From Schistosoma mansoni (Eukaryota > Platyhelminthes > Trematoda > Strigeidida > Schistosomatidae): a stretch of 64,000 nt of DNA. Numbering within the stretch: the first letter of the stretch is position 1; the number at the start of each line of letters is the position of its first letter. The translations under genes and the position numbers were made by a program. Below, piece by piece: positions 46,385 through 60,493 of the stretch. The stretch lies in contig NW_017386095.1 in assembly GCF_000237925.1 (NCBI RefSeq), positions 186,001-250,000 of the forward strand. Reading direction: 5' to 3'. The notes beneath the pieces were generated by a model. It did no database searches, had not been told where the DNA came from, and was given only the letters and a program-made list of their open reading frames with translations.

Positions 46385-49300
46385 TTGTGGAGAAGAATGG
46401 ACCTTCCGTCAGTAGTTTCCACCGAACTCTGTCCCGTGCAATTCCTTTCATATCTGCTTCCAATTGTCGGCGCAGTGTGTTGCACGGTCTTCATTTTTAC
46501 ATTTTCCCCTCGAGATTTCCAGTTGCGGTTTGCTCCTTGCTGCAGTCTGGTGCTTTCAAAAGTTTACATTCTATCCATCCCCATTTCTTTTTCCTAATTC
46601 ACTCTTCAGATGTAACTTGGTTTGTTCTCTCCCACAGTAGGCTGTTGCTGATGGCATCCGGCCAACGTACATTGAGTATCTGGTGTAGACATTTATTTAT
46701 AAACACCTGTAGATTTTTTATTACAGTTGTAATATTTCCCGACGTTTCAGGTATGCACAGTAGAACTGTCGATGTTCGTTATGAGCTCCATATGTTTTTC
46801 AGTTGTAAAAATGATGTTCTTGCCAAGTCAATCTTTACTTTTACATGTGCACCAGATGTTCTTGTTCATTATTGATGCTCAGGTACATAAAAGTTTCCAC
46901 CTCTTGCTGAGCTTCTCCATCAAATGATAATTGATTGACGCTATCTGTTTTGTATTTAGAGATCTTGCCTACCCAAGTGTATGTTGGGGCCTACTGCTAC
47001 ACAGGCTGCAACTACATCGGCCTTCTTCACCTGCATTTGTTGACGTGTATAGGATAGTAAACTCAGATCAAGTAGAAAGTACAAGTTATCTAGCCACATC
47101 CAAGTTGTCTATTGTATTCCGTGCTCCTTTTCAGATATGTGGTCTTCATATTCCAATCAACTAGCAGAAGTAGGCAGTCTTGACTGTCTCCGGTCCTTAC
47201 TTCGAGTAATTCTTTCAGCTGTCCTCCATGCAGGGCTTCGCATTGTAGTCCGTCGTTTGAATTCTGGATGATGTTGACGATTTTCTCAGGTACACCATAG
47301 TATTTAAGTCTCCATAATATTCTCTTATCCACACTGTCAAATACCTTCTTATAGTCAATGAGGTTGATGCATAGTGACGAGTCCCACTCAATTGACTATT
47401 TAACGATTATTCATGGTGTTGCTATCTTGTCTGTGCACAACAGATCCTTACGGAATCCGATCTGTTGATCCCGAAGTTGCGTGTCTACTAAATCTTTCGT
47501 TCGGTTCTACATCACTCTGCTGAAAACTTCCTGGTACCGATAGCAGTGTGATGCCACTGTGATTCTCATATTTGCTCAGAATATAGTCCCTTTTGTACAA
47601 CTCGCTTTGTTTACGGCTAATTTTGGCAAGTCTTTCAATTAACTTGTTTAACAGAGAGTGTTATTCGAACAGTAGCAGTTTGTCTATTTCTATGCATTAT
47701 CATTACTATCATATCCGTATGAACATGTGTGTTTGGTCACATGTTGCAGCCTACGCATATATTTCACACTCCATCCTAAATGTTAGTTGTTTAAATATCG
47801 CTCGAGGAATCATTCGCTTTCCTATATATATGTGCTTGAATCTTATGGTTTGCTTCTCGCTTCAACTTGGCTCGATTTGACAGGACCCAACTCTGTGTTG
47901 AGCGCATTAGCCTCTCTTCTCAAATTCTCTTAATGTGCTTGTAATTTTTGTTTGCCCTATCCAATAATAAACTGCAGCCAGCGCTTCGTATTGCCTTCTG
48001 AATTTATACACCATTGAAATTTATTTAATAACGGTTATCGGGAGATTGATGAACGAAGCCTGAAGAATTATCTGGAAGTTGTTCTTCTTTTCAGTTCGTC
48101 GGTACTTTCTGACGTCCCAAATCTTCCTGAGTGGAACGTGAAGCATGTTCGCAGTTGCTTCTAATTTGCTTCTGATTTCAATGCTACAGCCGGTATATTG
48201 TCAAGTCCCAACGCTTTCCCATTGTTGACTTGTCTGATGAGCATTCTGACTTCCTCAATCGCTGGTGGAGTGACATCTGTGAGGTGGTCTGTAAATATCG
48301 ATTTGATTTCCGGTGGGTTAAATGAAGCTCACCTATTCAAAAGTTCCTAAAAGTGATTCACTTTTCTGTTCCTCTGTTCTTGAATTTCAGTGACTGACTT
48401 GCCTTTTTCTCCCTTGGCCGTTCTCTCTGGTTTACAATATTTTTCTGCCAGTTTTTTGTTGTGTCATATAGTTATCTTATATTTCATTCTCTTGCAGCTC
48501 ATTCAGCCGTTGTTGCTAGTTCTCCCATGTATTTCTGCTTGTCACCTTTAATGCTTTTGTCCAATTTCTTGTTTGCTCCTATGTGTTTTGCGTCTGCCTT
48601 TACTGTCCCTACTCTTGGTCGACCATTGTCAATTGCTGTCTTCTTGTTCTTACTTTCTGGAATCCTGTCCAGGGTTTCGATGAAGATCCATCCCTGTTGA
48701 TGATGTTTCTTGCGGCCTCGAACCTCCTGACACGTTGAAGTCAGTGCTTTTTTAATCCCATTCCAGTTGTTCACTGTAGTAGTTTCTTCTTCGCTCAGTA
48801 GATCCTGTAATGCTTGGAACCTTTTATTTAGAGTTATATTGAACTGATCGAGTTTGTCAGTATGTCGAAGAAAGCTATATCAAACCGTTATAATAATGTT
48901 TCTCAAGTTGTTGTTTGCTTCTCTAGCATCGGTTCCACCTTGGAAACAACCAAGTGGTGATTTGAAGCTATCTCAGCTCCACTTCTGGTTCTCAGGCCTT
49001 TCATTGACCTTGTAATTTTTTTACTGATGTGAATTTGACCTATCTTTTTCTCTCCAGTGTGGTCGGGTGAGACCCATGTATCTTTGCGTGTGCGATTGTT
49101 TGGGAATATTGTGCTGCCTATTACCAGCTCGCCGAATGTACATAGATTTTCAAATCTCTCGATTTTTGTCGTTTCTTTCTTCTAGTCCATGTCATCCCAC
49201 GACATGTTCATAACCGTTGTTGTTCATTCCGACTTTTGCATTTAGGTCTCTCATCAGGATGGTCGATCTGATTTTCTATAGTGTGATTTGGTGAGACCCA
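46385..49300 (-). mobile_element. RTE-like LINE (SR2 type), decayed but nearly full span
   Basis: On the minus strand, from right to left: the endonuclease end with DLNAKVGMNNNGYEHVVG near 49240; the connecting region WNGIKKALTSTCQEVRGRKK near 48760 and ADAKHIGANKKLDKSIKGDK; RT with YYGVPEKIVNIIQNS near 47300 and CEALHGGQLKELLEVRTGDS; then FLQLKNIWSS, LQVFINKCLHQILNVRWPD, ISNSLLWERTNQ near 46640, and a tail ending in ARDRVRWKLL near 46415. The order is that of schistosome SR2/RTE elements. Many stops and frame changes. Long plus-strand frames over the same stretch (46385-46875) are shadows. Confidence 0.85.
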
Positions 49301-49399
49301 TGTTACTTTAAGTATTGGCATATACATATGATAGTAGTAAGAATAAAAAATCGTTCACAATAAACGTAAGTTTCATGAAATCACATATAGATATTTACA

Positions 49400-52300
49400 T
49401 AACTTCAACTTCAAAATGGATTTCAGGTTGACCCTTTCAGTACAAATTCTTTTGTAGTTATTAAAAATAAACTAAAAAGGTACTTTCCACAGCATATAGA
49501 AGCCTCTTTTAATTCATTCTGTATGAAATTATCAGTGTAATATATTTCGTCCTTGTGACAAGAGAAGGTTACCTTCAGGTCATCAGCCTACAGTAAATAA
49601 AAATGCTGTCGATATAAATTGCCCATAGGAGAAGCTCTAGATCACCCCTTTGTATAACATCATTAGTTGCCTATTTATGTGTGGATGTCCTTCAGTTAAC
49701 TTTAGTGTCTATCATCTAATAATGATTTAGGTAAGCGGAGTAAGGTGTCGCGGATCTCAATAGAATGTAGTTTGTTGCATAGTATACTGTGAGAAACGTC
49801 TTTAAATAGACTAGATTTGTTAAAATAAAGGATTGTGGTCTTCTTTTGTATTTCCCGGTATTGTCATAATGTCGAAGTAATCTAAGTGGCAGGTTATGCA
49901 CGATCCACCGGCTGAGGGGATATGTAATGATTTGAATGTGAAAATTTGAGTTAGTAAGTATTCTAAGGTACCCTGTTTTGCAGCCTTTCCCGTGATTCAA
50001 GAAATAGCTGAGGTGGTATTTGTGGATCCTTCATTAAAGGCTCTCGCTCTGTCCTCGGTCGTGTGTTGGGAGATGATGTAGCTGGTCTTCTGGTTATTCG
50101 GATATACTCCCGTATCTAATGACATGGAGAATATTTTATGGAGCGTAAGTGGAGTGTTATCGTCACATCTTTTAAGCGATATAGTAAGATACTGCCACTT
50201 CCTATATCCGTTGTCTTCTCACGAATTTTATAGCTTCAGATATGCGCTTAGTACTAAATAGTGCGTTTGTGCATCTGCTGAATGAGTGTGTCGTATCGTC
50301 GAGGTCGGAAAGGCTGCTCTCCTCTAAAGCCTGCAAAAAAATCACCAAACATTTCACATAAATCTGCGGGTTCATTGTTGATTGTGTCATCCTGGACAGG
50401 AAATGAATTGTCTTCTAATTTACTAATCTGTTCACATAGAAGAGATGTCAGGTTATTAGTTGCAGGGCTACTTCTAAGATTATCAAGCTCTTATTTGTCA
50501 TCGTTCCGATCACGTAGTAATCTGATAGATGTGTAAGCTTCATATATTGGTTTCAAGGATGAAAAGACTATGGAAGTGTAAAATAGTGAAAATAGGTTTA
50601 TGAATTTGGCACAACAGTTAAGTATGAGGAAGGAACACATATCGTTGTGCAGCTTGTGAGATGTATCATAGGCTAAGGTATACGTGCGCAAATTAGCAGG
50701 TATATAAAAGATTACCAACTCGTCTGACAATGACGTATTGATAAAAAATCGATTATTCAGAGCAATTGATAAGTTTCTCAACAAAACCAGTGTACAATTA
50801 AAATACAAGTGAATGCCCTTTGCGGATAATGTTTTGAACTGAGTGAGCGGATTAGCAGGAAAAAAATGAACGACCTGATAATCACAAAATGTGAGCAACT
50901 AACAAGGGTTTATTTATTTAGGCAAGCTTAGGACAGATAGCATGAAGTTCGCCAAAAATAGATGTATATAACGACAATATCTCTTTCATATCCTTACGAA
51001 TGATACATTTTTGGTTTTCATTCTACGTGCACTCTTTCACTAACTCAATTCGCACCAAGCAGCTGTAAAATGAATCAAAATGTCAACGGATACAACAGAT
51101 TCATTGAGTCATTTAACATTGAATTACATACAGCAACAATCTCAGCTGTAACACAGAACAGTAGTGCGTTACAGTAATCAAATGCTTTATTGATAAAAGA
51201 GTGAATAATACAGTGTAGGGTTTGTGATAACATATCTGTTGTTTCGAATGTGGTTCTTCAGTTTGTAGAAGGTATGGTCATATGTGTCATTACCAGCAAG
51301 CGTATGTCACGCGAAAGATTGCTTCCTAGCTAAAGATGGATCTAACGGCAACCTTTTCCTCATATCGTTGAGATCAACCACCCGTTTCCCATTTGATTTC
51401 AAAGATTGAAATCATCAGTGACCAGTTTAAAATCATTGTTTAGTGTTGAAACAAGTGCTAACATTTTAGAATATGCTACACCTGCTTCTGGCGTTTTGGT
51501 TGTTGCTCAATGCAGACATCTCACGAGTATCTTATAACTACTGTTGGGTACAGTGAGTCATGACGAGTCCGATATTATGTTCAGTACACTGTCTTCCAAT
51601 CTTAACGCATTGTGGAGATATGTACGTCAATCATACATCCTCCATCCACTCCATGATCTCGGTTGAAACGATGCAGTGTGTAGCTAGTTCTGAGTAAGTT
51701 AGTTCTACACCTACATTTTCAAACGGGCACCACGTTTTCGTTATAAGGATAATTTCTGGCTTGATAATTAAGACAGTCGTTCTGAGTTCTCTGATTTTAC
51801 CTATCTGACCACACGTGTTGTGAATGCTCAGTCCGGCGGAGAATCTAATCAGGTTGAAAAGACGGCTAGGTGAGTATCTACCTGTTTCCTGTGTCGACAG
51901 AACTAGCTCGTCGTGCACTTGCCTCATCGTTGTCATAAATTCGTTTCGGATTCTCTGAAATTCTTACCTCATTTGATTGGGTGATTTGCACGGTTTATTT
52001 GATTTGGGAAGCTGTATTTTCTTCAACTCTGTGGCATTGATAGGTAGGAGTAGAAAAAAGCCACACCTGATCTAAATCGAGGGAGAGCAGTGGTGTCTGA
52101 TGACTTAGTACACAAAACTCTCGAAAATGGCAGTATTGTTTCAGTTGTTAGACTTTCTGAGGTATAAGCCAGAGTCTGAGAACTGACCTTAATCGCGTAA
52201 TACTGGTCTTCATCACTTATTAATATAATTTATGATAGAAAACAATTCTTCTTGAGATAACCTCAGACGGATTTGTTTTGTGAGTTTAATATCTAAAATG

Positions 52301-52740
52301 ATGGCATCATTAAACATCAAACGTTCACTTTGAGAAACTGAACTAGATTCCGATATGACCGTGGATGTCTGGGTCGAATATTCGACATTCACAAGGTCCT
52401 GATACATGAACAAACCTACTGACTGATGAACATCATTGTGCTTCCCAACCTTGAATCGCTGTTCAGCTCAACATTTACAGGAGTCAAATCTCGTGAAAAC
52501 AGATTTTCTTGTTGGTCGAGAATATGAGGACTACATAGTTCTGCTGGGCAAAGACGCTGACAAAAGGCATGGACTTTGATCACCATGGACAATAATAGTG
52601 TGATGTTTCGGCTGCATTTTTCTCCATCCATACGTATTTTGTCAATCCATGACTAATCTAAACCAACGCCTGAACTAATGATGTGAAGTGAGTGGTTGAC
52701 CGTGTCGAGGTTTTATTTCCTTTTATGTCTGGTCAACTCG
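49400..52740 (-). mobile_element. CR1-like LINE, decayed
   Basis: Minus strand. The RT block near 49640 reads VIQRGDLELLLWAIYID against VIQGSVIGPLLFLLYIND of the open copy. NPQIYVKCLVIFLQ near 50370 matches its NGRIIDDPDIICEEF region. The endonuclease start IGKIRELRTTVLIIKPEI and ITKTWC lies near 51750-51820. ORF1-like or 5' sequence extends to about 52740, and its segment 52480-52710 recurs inverted at 60127-60370. Confidence 0.7.
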
Positions 52741-52929
52741 ATGTGTACGTCTTTGTTTATATTTTAACAAGTATTTAAGTAGCTGAAGTGAATCTTGTCA
52801 AGTTGTTTCACTTTTGTTTTCAGGCAAATTTTCCACGTTAAGAAACTGGACAGTGTTTTGGTAGTTTTTTCCAGAGTCTAGAAACTTTACAGGTAAAGTA
52901 TTTTTCATAGAAAGATGATTTAGAGTATA

Positions 52930-54990
52930 TTTGTCACTAGTGACGAGCAGTTGCTAATGCCGTTACGAGAAGTTTCCGCATCTTGAACTGCTTTGTTGGA
53001 TGTAAAGTATAGTTTAAGAAGTATTTTGCGGCAGAAGATTAAGTTTGTGTCTCCTCTTCCATAAATGGTCAAGCACAAGTTTAGTAGATCCATAATTATA
53101 AGTCAAGGTACAGTAAGTCCCAAGAATATGAAGTGTAAGTCGTCCAAGAACCGATTTGAGCCTTGATTTACCCTTTGTGCACGCACTACTAGGAATAAAC
53201 CTGCGGTATTCTAGGAATGGTCGAACACAAACTTCGTACATTAAAATACGTGATTCATTGTTAAAAAGGTTTCGAGTTATATTATAAGAAGTCGGGACTT
53301 GGAATTCTGTTGCAATATCCGTTCCGTAAACGACATGTCGTAGGAATACCCAAGTCCTAAGTCTACTACTGTATGTAACCTACATAACACTTCATCATTT
53401 ATGGTAAAATCGAAGTTGAATGATGTATCATCGAAGCACATCCATCCACAAATAGCTGTATTAAGCTGCAGCTGCCGATTTGAGCACCACTGTGCTACCT
53501 TGCTAAGCTCCATGCTGATGCGATTTTGAATATTGTTCAGCCCATGTGGAGAAAATGAATACACTACTTTAAGATCGTCTGCGTACAGAAGGTAAGTACC
53601 CACACAAAATCACTAACAAATATCATTGATAAACACCGAAAAAAACAAAGAGCCTAAGACGCTACGTTGTATTACATTACTTCTAACAGGGAAGGCATTC
53701 GACAATGAAGAGTTAATTTTAACTATTTAATGTCGGTTTCTAAGGAAGGAATCAAACCAACCAAACACAAGGGTTCGGACGCCATAAGATGCGAGTTTAT
53801 CCATAAGAATTTGGCTATTAATCATGTCGAAGGCTTTAGAAAAGCCCAGGTATAGCACTATTACTGGCTTTCATTGGCTACGTGGAGAATAGACTAAGTT
53901 GAAGAAGTCAAAGTGACTTTTCATACAAGATCGATTTCTAAGAAATCCACGTTGGGTATCATTGATAAATTTTTCAGTGAGTGGATAGTTGGCGAGTTCG
54001 TCTTTAATAATATTATTAATGTTTTCCATAATCCTAGAGATAACTGGAGTAATAATTGTCGGCCGATAATTGTTCACGTCAGTCTAATACCCAGATTTGT
54101 AACGTGATATGGTGTAGGCGGTTTTCTGACAATAAGGGTAAGGACCTGAATCCATAGAGTAAACTGCTTAAAAGAAGTGAAGTATCTGAACCACCACAAT
54201 TGTAGTGAAAGGATGAAATACCGTCTGTTCCATGACCCTTCGAAACCTTAAGGGTATTTGTTGCACTACAAATTTTCAAGCATGCGATGGAGATAGATTT
54301 TATTAATTTACTAGTCACGCACATAACTCTTGAAACAGTGCCGTTTATGAATTCTTCGCCATTCACATAAAAACCGAATAAAAGGTCTGGTATAGTTTCA
54401 GATGTGATATATAAAAGTGCTATTTTGCAGGATGCATGGTATATCAACATTTTGAGTTGCTTTAGCGCGTTCATTGAAAAAGAAATTAGGTTTTGTACTT
54501 TTGAGCTAGTGCTGGGTGCTAATAGCTCCTCATTAATAGCTTTTAACCTGTGTTTCTCTCTAATTGGGTTAAAAATTATTATTATTTGTGCGACTGCCGT
54601 GAAGTCGTTTGATCTAAATACCATTTCTGTAGGTGTCTTAATTTATCTCGATATTTGGCTGGTATGTTTAATTCGTGAGGTTTACTAAACCCGTACCTTT
54701 TAATTGGTTCAGAGGAATCTAGACAAGAGTTAACGATGAAAGAGAATTTGTCGATATCGTCCATGAGAATATTATATGATAGAATTTCATCACAGTGTGA
54801 GAGTTTATTCACTGGGCGCAAGGGGTCCCGGTCAAGCATGCTTATAGTTTCTGTATTGGCAGGTTTTTGAATCGTCATTATGAAAGTGCCCAATCTATGC
54901 AGTTGGTGAGCGTAAATCTGTTTAGCTATTGTATGTTCGGCTACAATGTTTGTGGGGTTAGGAAACAAAGTTATTTCACTTGTGTATAAT
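52930..54990 (-). mobile_element. CR1-like LINE, decayed second copy
   Basis: Minus strand, 5'-truncated before the endonuclease. Pieces in order from the right: SAKHRLGTF-type linker (LHRLGTFIMTIQKP near 54895), DKLRHLQKWYLDQ near 54640, MNNYRPTIITPVISRIMENI near 54050, RGFLRNRSCMKSHFDFF, YADDLKVVYSFS near 53580 (catalytic YADD kept), VCVRPFLEYRRF near 53220 and LDHLWKRRHKLNLL near 53050. Several frame changes and stops. It lies directly upstream of the preceding LINE in the same orientation. Confidence 0.75.
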
Positions 54991-55149
54991 TACATTTGTC
55001 AGGAAAGCATTCAGGGTTATGCATGAAGCTGACTTTCAGAAAATCAAGAATTCTACTGCATTACTTTGTTACCCCGATCCAATGCGTACTCAAGTCATGC
55101 AGATAACGATTTATCGAATAATTGCATAGCTGGTAACAAAGGTGAGCAC

Positions 55150-55690
55150 GAGTTCGGCTAGTGTATTTTTTATGGCGAAGTTCACTTGCGTGATTCATAT
55201 GTGTTTCGTCACGCCAAATGTTTTGAATGTGGTAAAATTGGACACACTCAGTCAGTTTGTAAAACTGCTGTACATGTTGCTGCAAGTAATACCAAACTTT
55301 GTAATTCCGATCCTAATAATTTAGGTGATTCTAGCAGTTGTGTTCTATACTTACTTACAACTACTAATAATTCAACCCATATTCATAAACGAATATGTCT
55401 GTCCAGTGTTGCCCCCCTTGATTTCATTGTTGACAAGGGGTTGTATAAGATCCTCCGTTTCTGTTGAAAAGTTGAAGTCAATAAATCCTGATGCAATAAT
55501 CAAGACCATCAAAGTTTCCATTTCGAGTATTGCTGGTCATAAGCTCTCTATTCTTGGGTGTTTTAATTTGCAGATTAGAGGCGATAAACTTTCAATCATA
55601 AATTGTATATTCCTCATTACTAATTGTGGAACGTCTGTTTGTGTGTCTAGAAAATCCAAGAATGATTATGATGTAAATTTCTTTATGACC
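55150..55690 (+). mobile_element. LTR-element remnant: CCHC zinc knuckle and protease
   Basis: A fossil of a different LTR family from the CHCC type. CFECGKIGHTQSVC (55219-55260) is a textbook C-X2-C-X4-H-X4-C knuckle. The DFIVDKG segment near 55421 and a SIAGHKLSILG-like segment near 55525 fit the aspartic protease region that follows gag. Broken, with a few breaks over a short span; no LTR or polymerase was seen beside it. Confidence 0.6.
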
Positions 55691-55699
55691 AGATAAGAC

Positions 55700-56160
55700 G
55701 ATCCTAATGAAATGCTTGATAACGAAATGGAAGTGCAAAAAATACGCACGAATAGAAAGCTCTCTCGGTCTCATGTGCGAGCAAAAAATTTCGAAACCTT
55801 GAAAACAAGCGTTAATTCTACTAATGCTGCAAAATTCAAAGACGAGGAGAGGAGAGCAGACAAAATTCCTCACCGCAGAATTACTAGATCGAATGTGAAA
55901 GAATTAATGATGAAATTGCCTAACTGAAAGGGTATTAGTGAAAGAACTCCCTTTACACAATCTTCGGAAGCTCTTTTTAAACAGATCAAAAAATCTGTCG
56001 TTCATATTCAAGTCAATCTTGATAACCAAATGCGTTACAAGTAATCAGGTCAGTCAGTACCTACTTCGGCTGTTGATTCTAATACTAATGAGCATATCCC
56101 CGATTATTAAGGGCTGTGGAGAATGTGGTATTCGTGTAAACTAATGATTCCTTTGTACTT
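55700..56160 (+). other. Open, basic, unassigned segment
   Basis: An open stretch from 55712 to 55927 encodes a polar, basic peptide (RTNRKLSRSHVRAKNFETLK). It may belong to a LINE ORF1 or to the gag-side element to its left. No relative could be named. Confidence 0.25.
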
Positions 56161-59100
56161 GATTATCCGCTGGAGTGTGGCTCACAAGCTATAGCCAGAT
56201 AAAAGTAAAGAAGACTCATTGGGTGAATGAGTTAAGTAATGCACACTTACGCTCGAGGATGTGAGCGAGTGATCGACAAGGTCAAAATGCTTCCCAGGAA
56301 GAATAAGTCGGTCTGTCCGAAAGCCAAGGTAACGAATGTGTGGATGACATTGAATTGAACACTACAAGACCTTGTGTGACGAGGCACAAAACTTTTCGCA
56401 ATCGTGAGGGTGAATTCACTCTCTGAATTTAGTTGAATCCTAAGTTTCTCAGCTGCCTTACGGATTAATTTGTCTCAATCATTCATATATATGTAAATTT
56501 CGTTGTTTTATCTTCAAATGCACCTGAAGCAATGTTACTGCCTCTACTCCTATGGAATCGTCTCTGAATATTTCATTTTGATAGTATAGAATCTCAAAAC
56601 CAATTACGAATATTTCAGATTCCACTTTCAGTTTTACTGATTGACTGACTAAATGATACATCCACTTTCGACATGATGATACCTCACCTCACATTTCATA
56701 TTGCAGGTCAAATCATCCTAATCATATGGTCTGCTCTAGCATCTTGATTTGAGAAACTGACGCAACTTTGCGACATTATTTATGAATGCGAATAAGATGT
56801 CATAGATAAATCACGTTCACAGAAACCGTTTGTAGCAGAATACATTAGAACATGTTTAGCGCACAGTTTTGAGTGAAAAAAACTAGTGAAGATAGTGTTT
56901 TCTATTACAGGTAGTCCTCCTTCCTCCAATTATTAATCCGTCTAGTACAAGGAACCACTTGAAGAACATGGGTTCATGAAAAATAGATGATTTCTTCGAT
57001 GAGAATTCCATTCACTAATCATATGTTGAGCAACTTTGGTACAGAAACTAGGGGTTGTCAATGATGAGTAATGGAACTAAGCCACTGAGTAAGAATCGAT
57101 AGAGGGGATGAATAAAAATGTGGACTTGAAATTCAATACTGGAAACATCAGTTTCACTGTGATCCTATTCGTTATTGCTGTGTTTATGAACATACAGTTG
57201 CTTTGGACCGTTAATATATGGGTTTCTACATATACTTGCTTGTTTATCTTCATCTTCCGAAACTGTTATTTGTTAGTCATCATATGCAAGCCGAATAATA
57301 CTCAGTTAGTTGTATTATGACTTATAATTCACAAAGGTCATGAGGCATCAACCTGTCGACTAACATTGTGTGTATGCCAAATCGCATTTGTTACATATAC
57401 GCGCTGTCGACAACAGTCGTAGAAAACAATTTCTTTCCCATGTTTATTGGCATGATACGTCGCGAAAAGGAATGGGCAGTGAACAAGGATACAGATCTCG
57501 TCGTTCGTCGTGTTGCGAAATCGGAAAATGAAACTAACCCCTCTAGATGTTTGTGAGAAAGTCACCTTTTATTCGTCTACAATCAGGTTGTGGCACTACC
57601 TAGCTATGGGATGAAATGAAACACGTTTGAAAAATTAGACGGCACCTTGTACCCTGAATTCTGTATGACTGTTAAGTTAGTCAGTGGTAGACATTAGCAA
57701 TCAGACACAAACTGTGATTTTCAAATTTATTGCAAAACACGACAAACTTGATGAATTGCGTGTGATACTGTTACTTATATCGTCCTTATCCAATATTGTT
57801 TGATAAATATTTTGTTGAACAATCAGGAGGTCAGTTTCACGAACACCTATCGCCTATCGAGTAGAAGTCAAGAGGTTCGTAGCGAAAACAATTCGTTTAA
57901 CATATAAATGTATTTTTGAGTAATAATCTAATCTACCTAAACTAATCCGCACTACTGTAATTAAGCTAATTGCGTATCTGCAAACAAAGAGAACAGAAAA
58001 TATCAATCGAATAGTTCAATATAACCATGTAGTCAGTAAGATAAATAAAATGTGATCCATGAGGTGTATCTGTCCGTGTATATCTCTCAACACTGTCCAC
58101 TGAGCAATGCTCCTGCGGCTGAAGTTGTCTTGTTTTCATTCGGTGATTTATTTGGTTGGTTATTTCACAGTTCAGAAACACCTTTTTATGACTTGCCTGA
58201 AGTATGTAGCACTGGTTAAATACTGATGTTTTCATTTCGCTGCTGATGCAATAGATGACCAACAACAATAATTTTCGGAAGTGGTTTGTCTCATGTACAC
58301 TGATCACTGTAAGTGGTGCTCTCATGGAACTATGAAATATCAGCGTCTATACAAATCCTTATGAAATTCGACAATATTTGTTATTCAACCTATGGAAAGG
58401 CATTTATTATAACACCATGATAAAATCAAGTATCATGAAGTGATATATTTTGAGGATTGATGTTCTCTCTTACATTGTTTGTTACGTTTTTCAATCCATT
58501 ATTTCTATAGTGGACTGCTGGATTTACTTGAAAGGAAAGACAAAATAAGCAACAGATTATTTAGAGAGTTGAAATCATAACATCAACTCATTTCATAATG
58601 GAAGAGCCGATGAGTATTTACACGAGTAGAGTGATCAGTATTGTCCTAAATTCATTTATTATTACTGAAATTCAGTACAGCATATTCACACCTAAAAGAA
58701 CTACAATAGAATTAGCACAACTCTTGTCACTAAACAGTACTCAATATTCGATCAATAAAACATGCGATAATTATGCAAATCTGTTGACTTTGCAGAATGT
58801 TAGTTATTGTGCTGCATAAAACATAATGCGAGCTGGCGCGATGCAGTTGTCAGATGACCAACATTATAAATAATATACCAGATTATTGACGAGTTTATTA
58901 GTCAACGAAGACTTTTCAAGCAGACATCAGTGGCCATATAATAAGCGTATGCCGTTCACACCAGAATTATTTACATAGAGGATGTAAGTGTATGAAACAA
59001 TTGAAAACCTTGGACATTCAAAATTAAGGAGAGCAAGACAGTTGAAAATATGGAAATAAAATTTGACAAAAAGGGGTGTTGGGATAAAAGCTATTTGAAA

Positions 59101-60039
59101 AATATGAGCAATATTGCGGACGAAAAGTAACGTACAGTTGTAAACAGAACGGAAACTAAAAAACACAGTATGTGTTAGTAATCGCGGAATATATATCGTC
59201 GACATAACGTAAAAAATAAATAAAAAAATGAAAAGAATTAAAATTCAACTCATCACACAACGGACAAACTAAATACAAAACAACGACATAACTGATCAAC
59301 ATAAGTAACGTTTTCGAAATAACAGGTTGGACATCACAGAATCCGCACCATATTATTAAATATCTTAACGACAAACCATTATAAAAATATTCTGTGTTAC
59401 AGTTGAGAAAGATTTTGTGTGTTACCCATTGAAAATGATTAAAAGAAGACGTTGTAAACGTTGATAATTTGGTTCATTTTGGAGCTGCTTAGTGTGAATG
59501 AAGTTTGTGAAAGGGTGCACGTAGAATGAAACCTGAAAACTGCATTTTAATCGTAAGGACACACATGTGGTTTATTCACCCCTTGAATATTCATTGACTA
59601 TTTTCCATATCTCAACTGGAGTCGCCACCTAGATAGATATAGTTCTCATGAGGTGAGACACTGCCTAAACCTCAGCAAAAATACGTTTTGTTGTCATTTA
59701 GGAGTTTGTAACAAAGACAAGTAACAACAGTGATGTGAGTGGTCTAGCCTGCAAATATGGTCGAAATATGTCAAAAGAAAGATAGTTGATTTGAAACATA
59801 ACATAAACTTACGTTTTCCTCGCTTCGATCTTTCTCGTTTTCCTCTTACTGGAAATCCGGAAACGATAAAATGCAGATCATGAATAAAATATGGAATTGT
59901 GTGTCAAAACGTTTGAATCACTCATATGGATGCAAACATAAACTGCAGCACGCCTAATACAGAAATTGAGCGCCGGAATCGCAGATACAATTTGCAGTAC
60001 ATTTCAAGAAGCAATGTATCTTCATATCATAACAAACGT
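56161..60039. other. Unassigned AT-rich stretch
   Basis: No recognised coding region, LINE or LTR domain. Short frames here (57108-57320 hydrophobic; 57966-58325 minus; 58927-59205 minus) lack family or exon support. Confidence 0.4.
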
Positions 60040-60400
60040 GATCGTGACTTAAGGGCCGAATAGTTATCTTCAGTCCGTGCCGAGATTTCTCCAGACAGAA
60101 ACTCATCGGGTTGACCAGAAATCAAGAGCAATAAAAAATCGACATGCTCGACTATTCACTCCACATCATTAGTTCAGGCGTTGGCTTAGATTCGTCGTGG
60201 ATTAACATAATGCGTATGAAGGGAGAAAAACGCAGCAGACACATCCCACCATTATTGTCCATGGTGATCAAAATCTATGCATTTTGTCAGTGTCTTCGCT
60301 CAACAGAAGTATGTAGTCCTCAAATTCTCAACCAACAAGGGAATCTCTTGTCGCGAGATTCGTCTTCTGGAACTCAAGATATACAGATGTTATCTCCATA
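60040..60400 (+). repeat. Fragment shared with the 52.5-kb LINE 5' region
   Basis: ATCATTAGTTCAGGCGTTGG (60168-60187), ATTATTGTCCATGGTGATCA and the TATGTAGTCCTCA.ATTCTC segment all recur in the reverse orientation at 52480-52710. Conserved translation in both copies includes LLSMVIK and FCQ.L. Probably a 5' LINE fragment; it ends just before the tandem array. Confidence 0.6.
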
Positions 60401-60493
60401 AGAACTTTTGTTACAAAGCCAAATAAGAGGATGTAGAGCAGTTAACTATGACCAGTTCCACTGGAATTCATCGAAGAAAAACGTTTAAGGTAC

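Noticed and set aside
46387-46875. 162-codon plus-strand frame
   Set aside because: Lies antisense over the C-terminal part of the minus-strand RTE element, which explains the sequence.
57108-57320. 70-codon hydrophobic, membrane-like frame
   Set aside because: AT-rich DNA often yields such peptides; no family, no exon signals.
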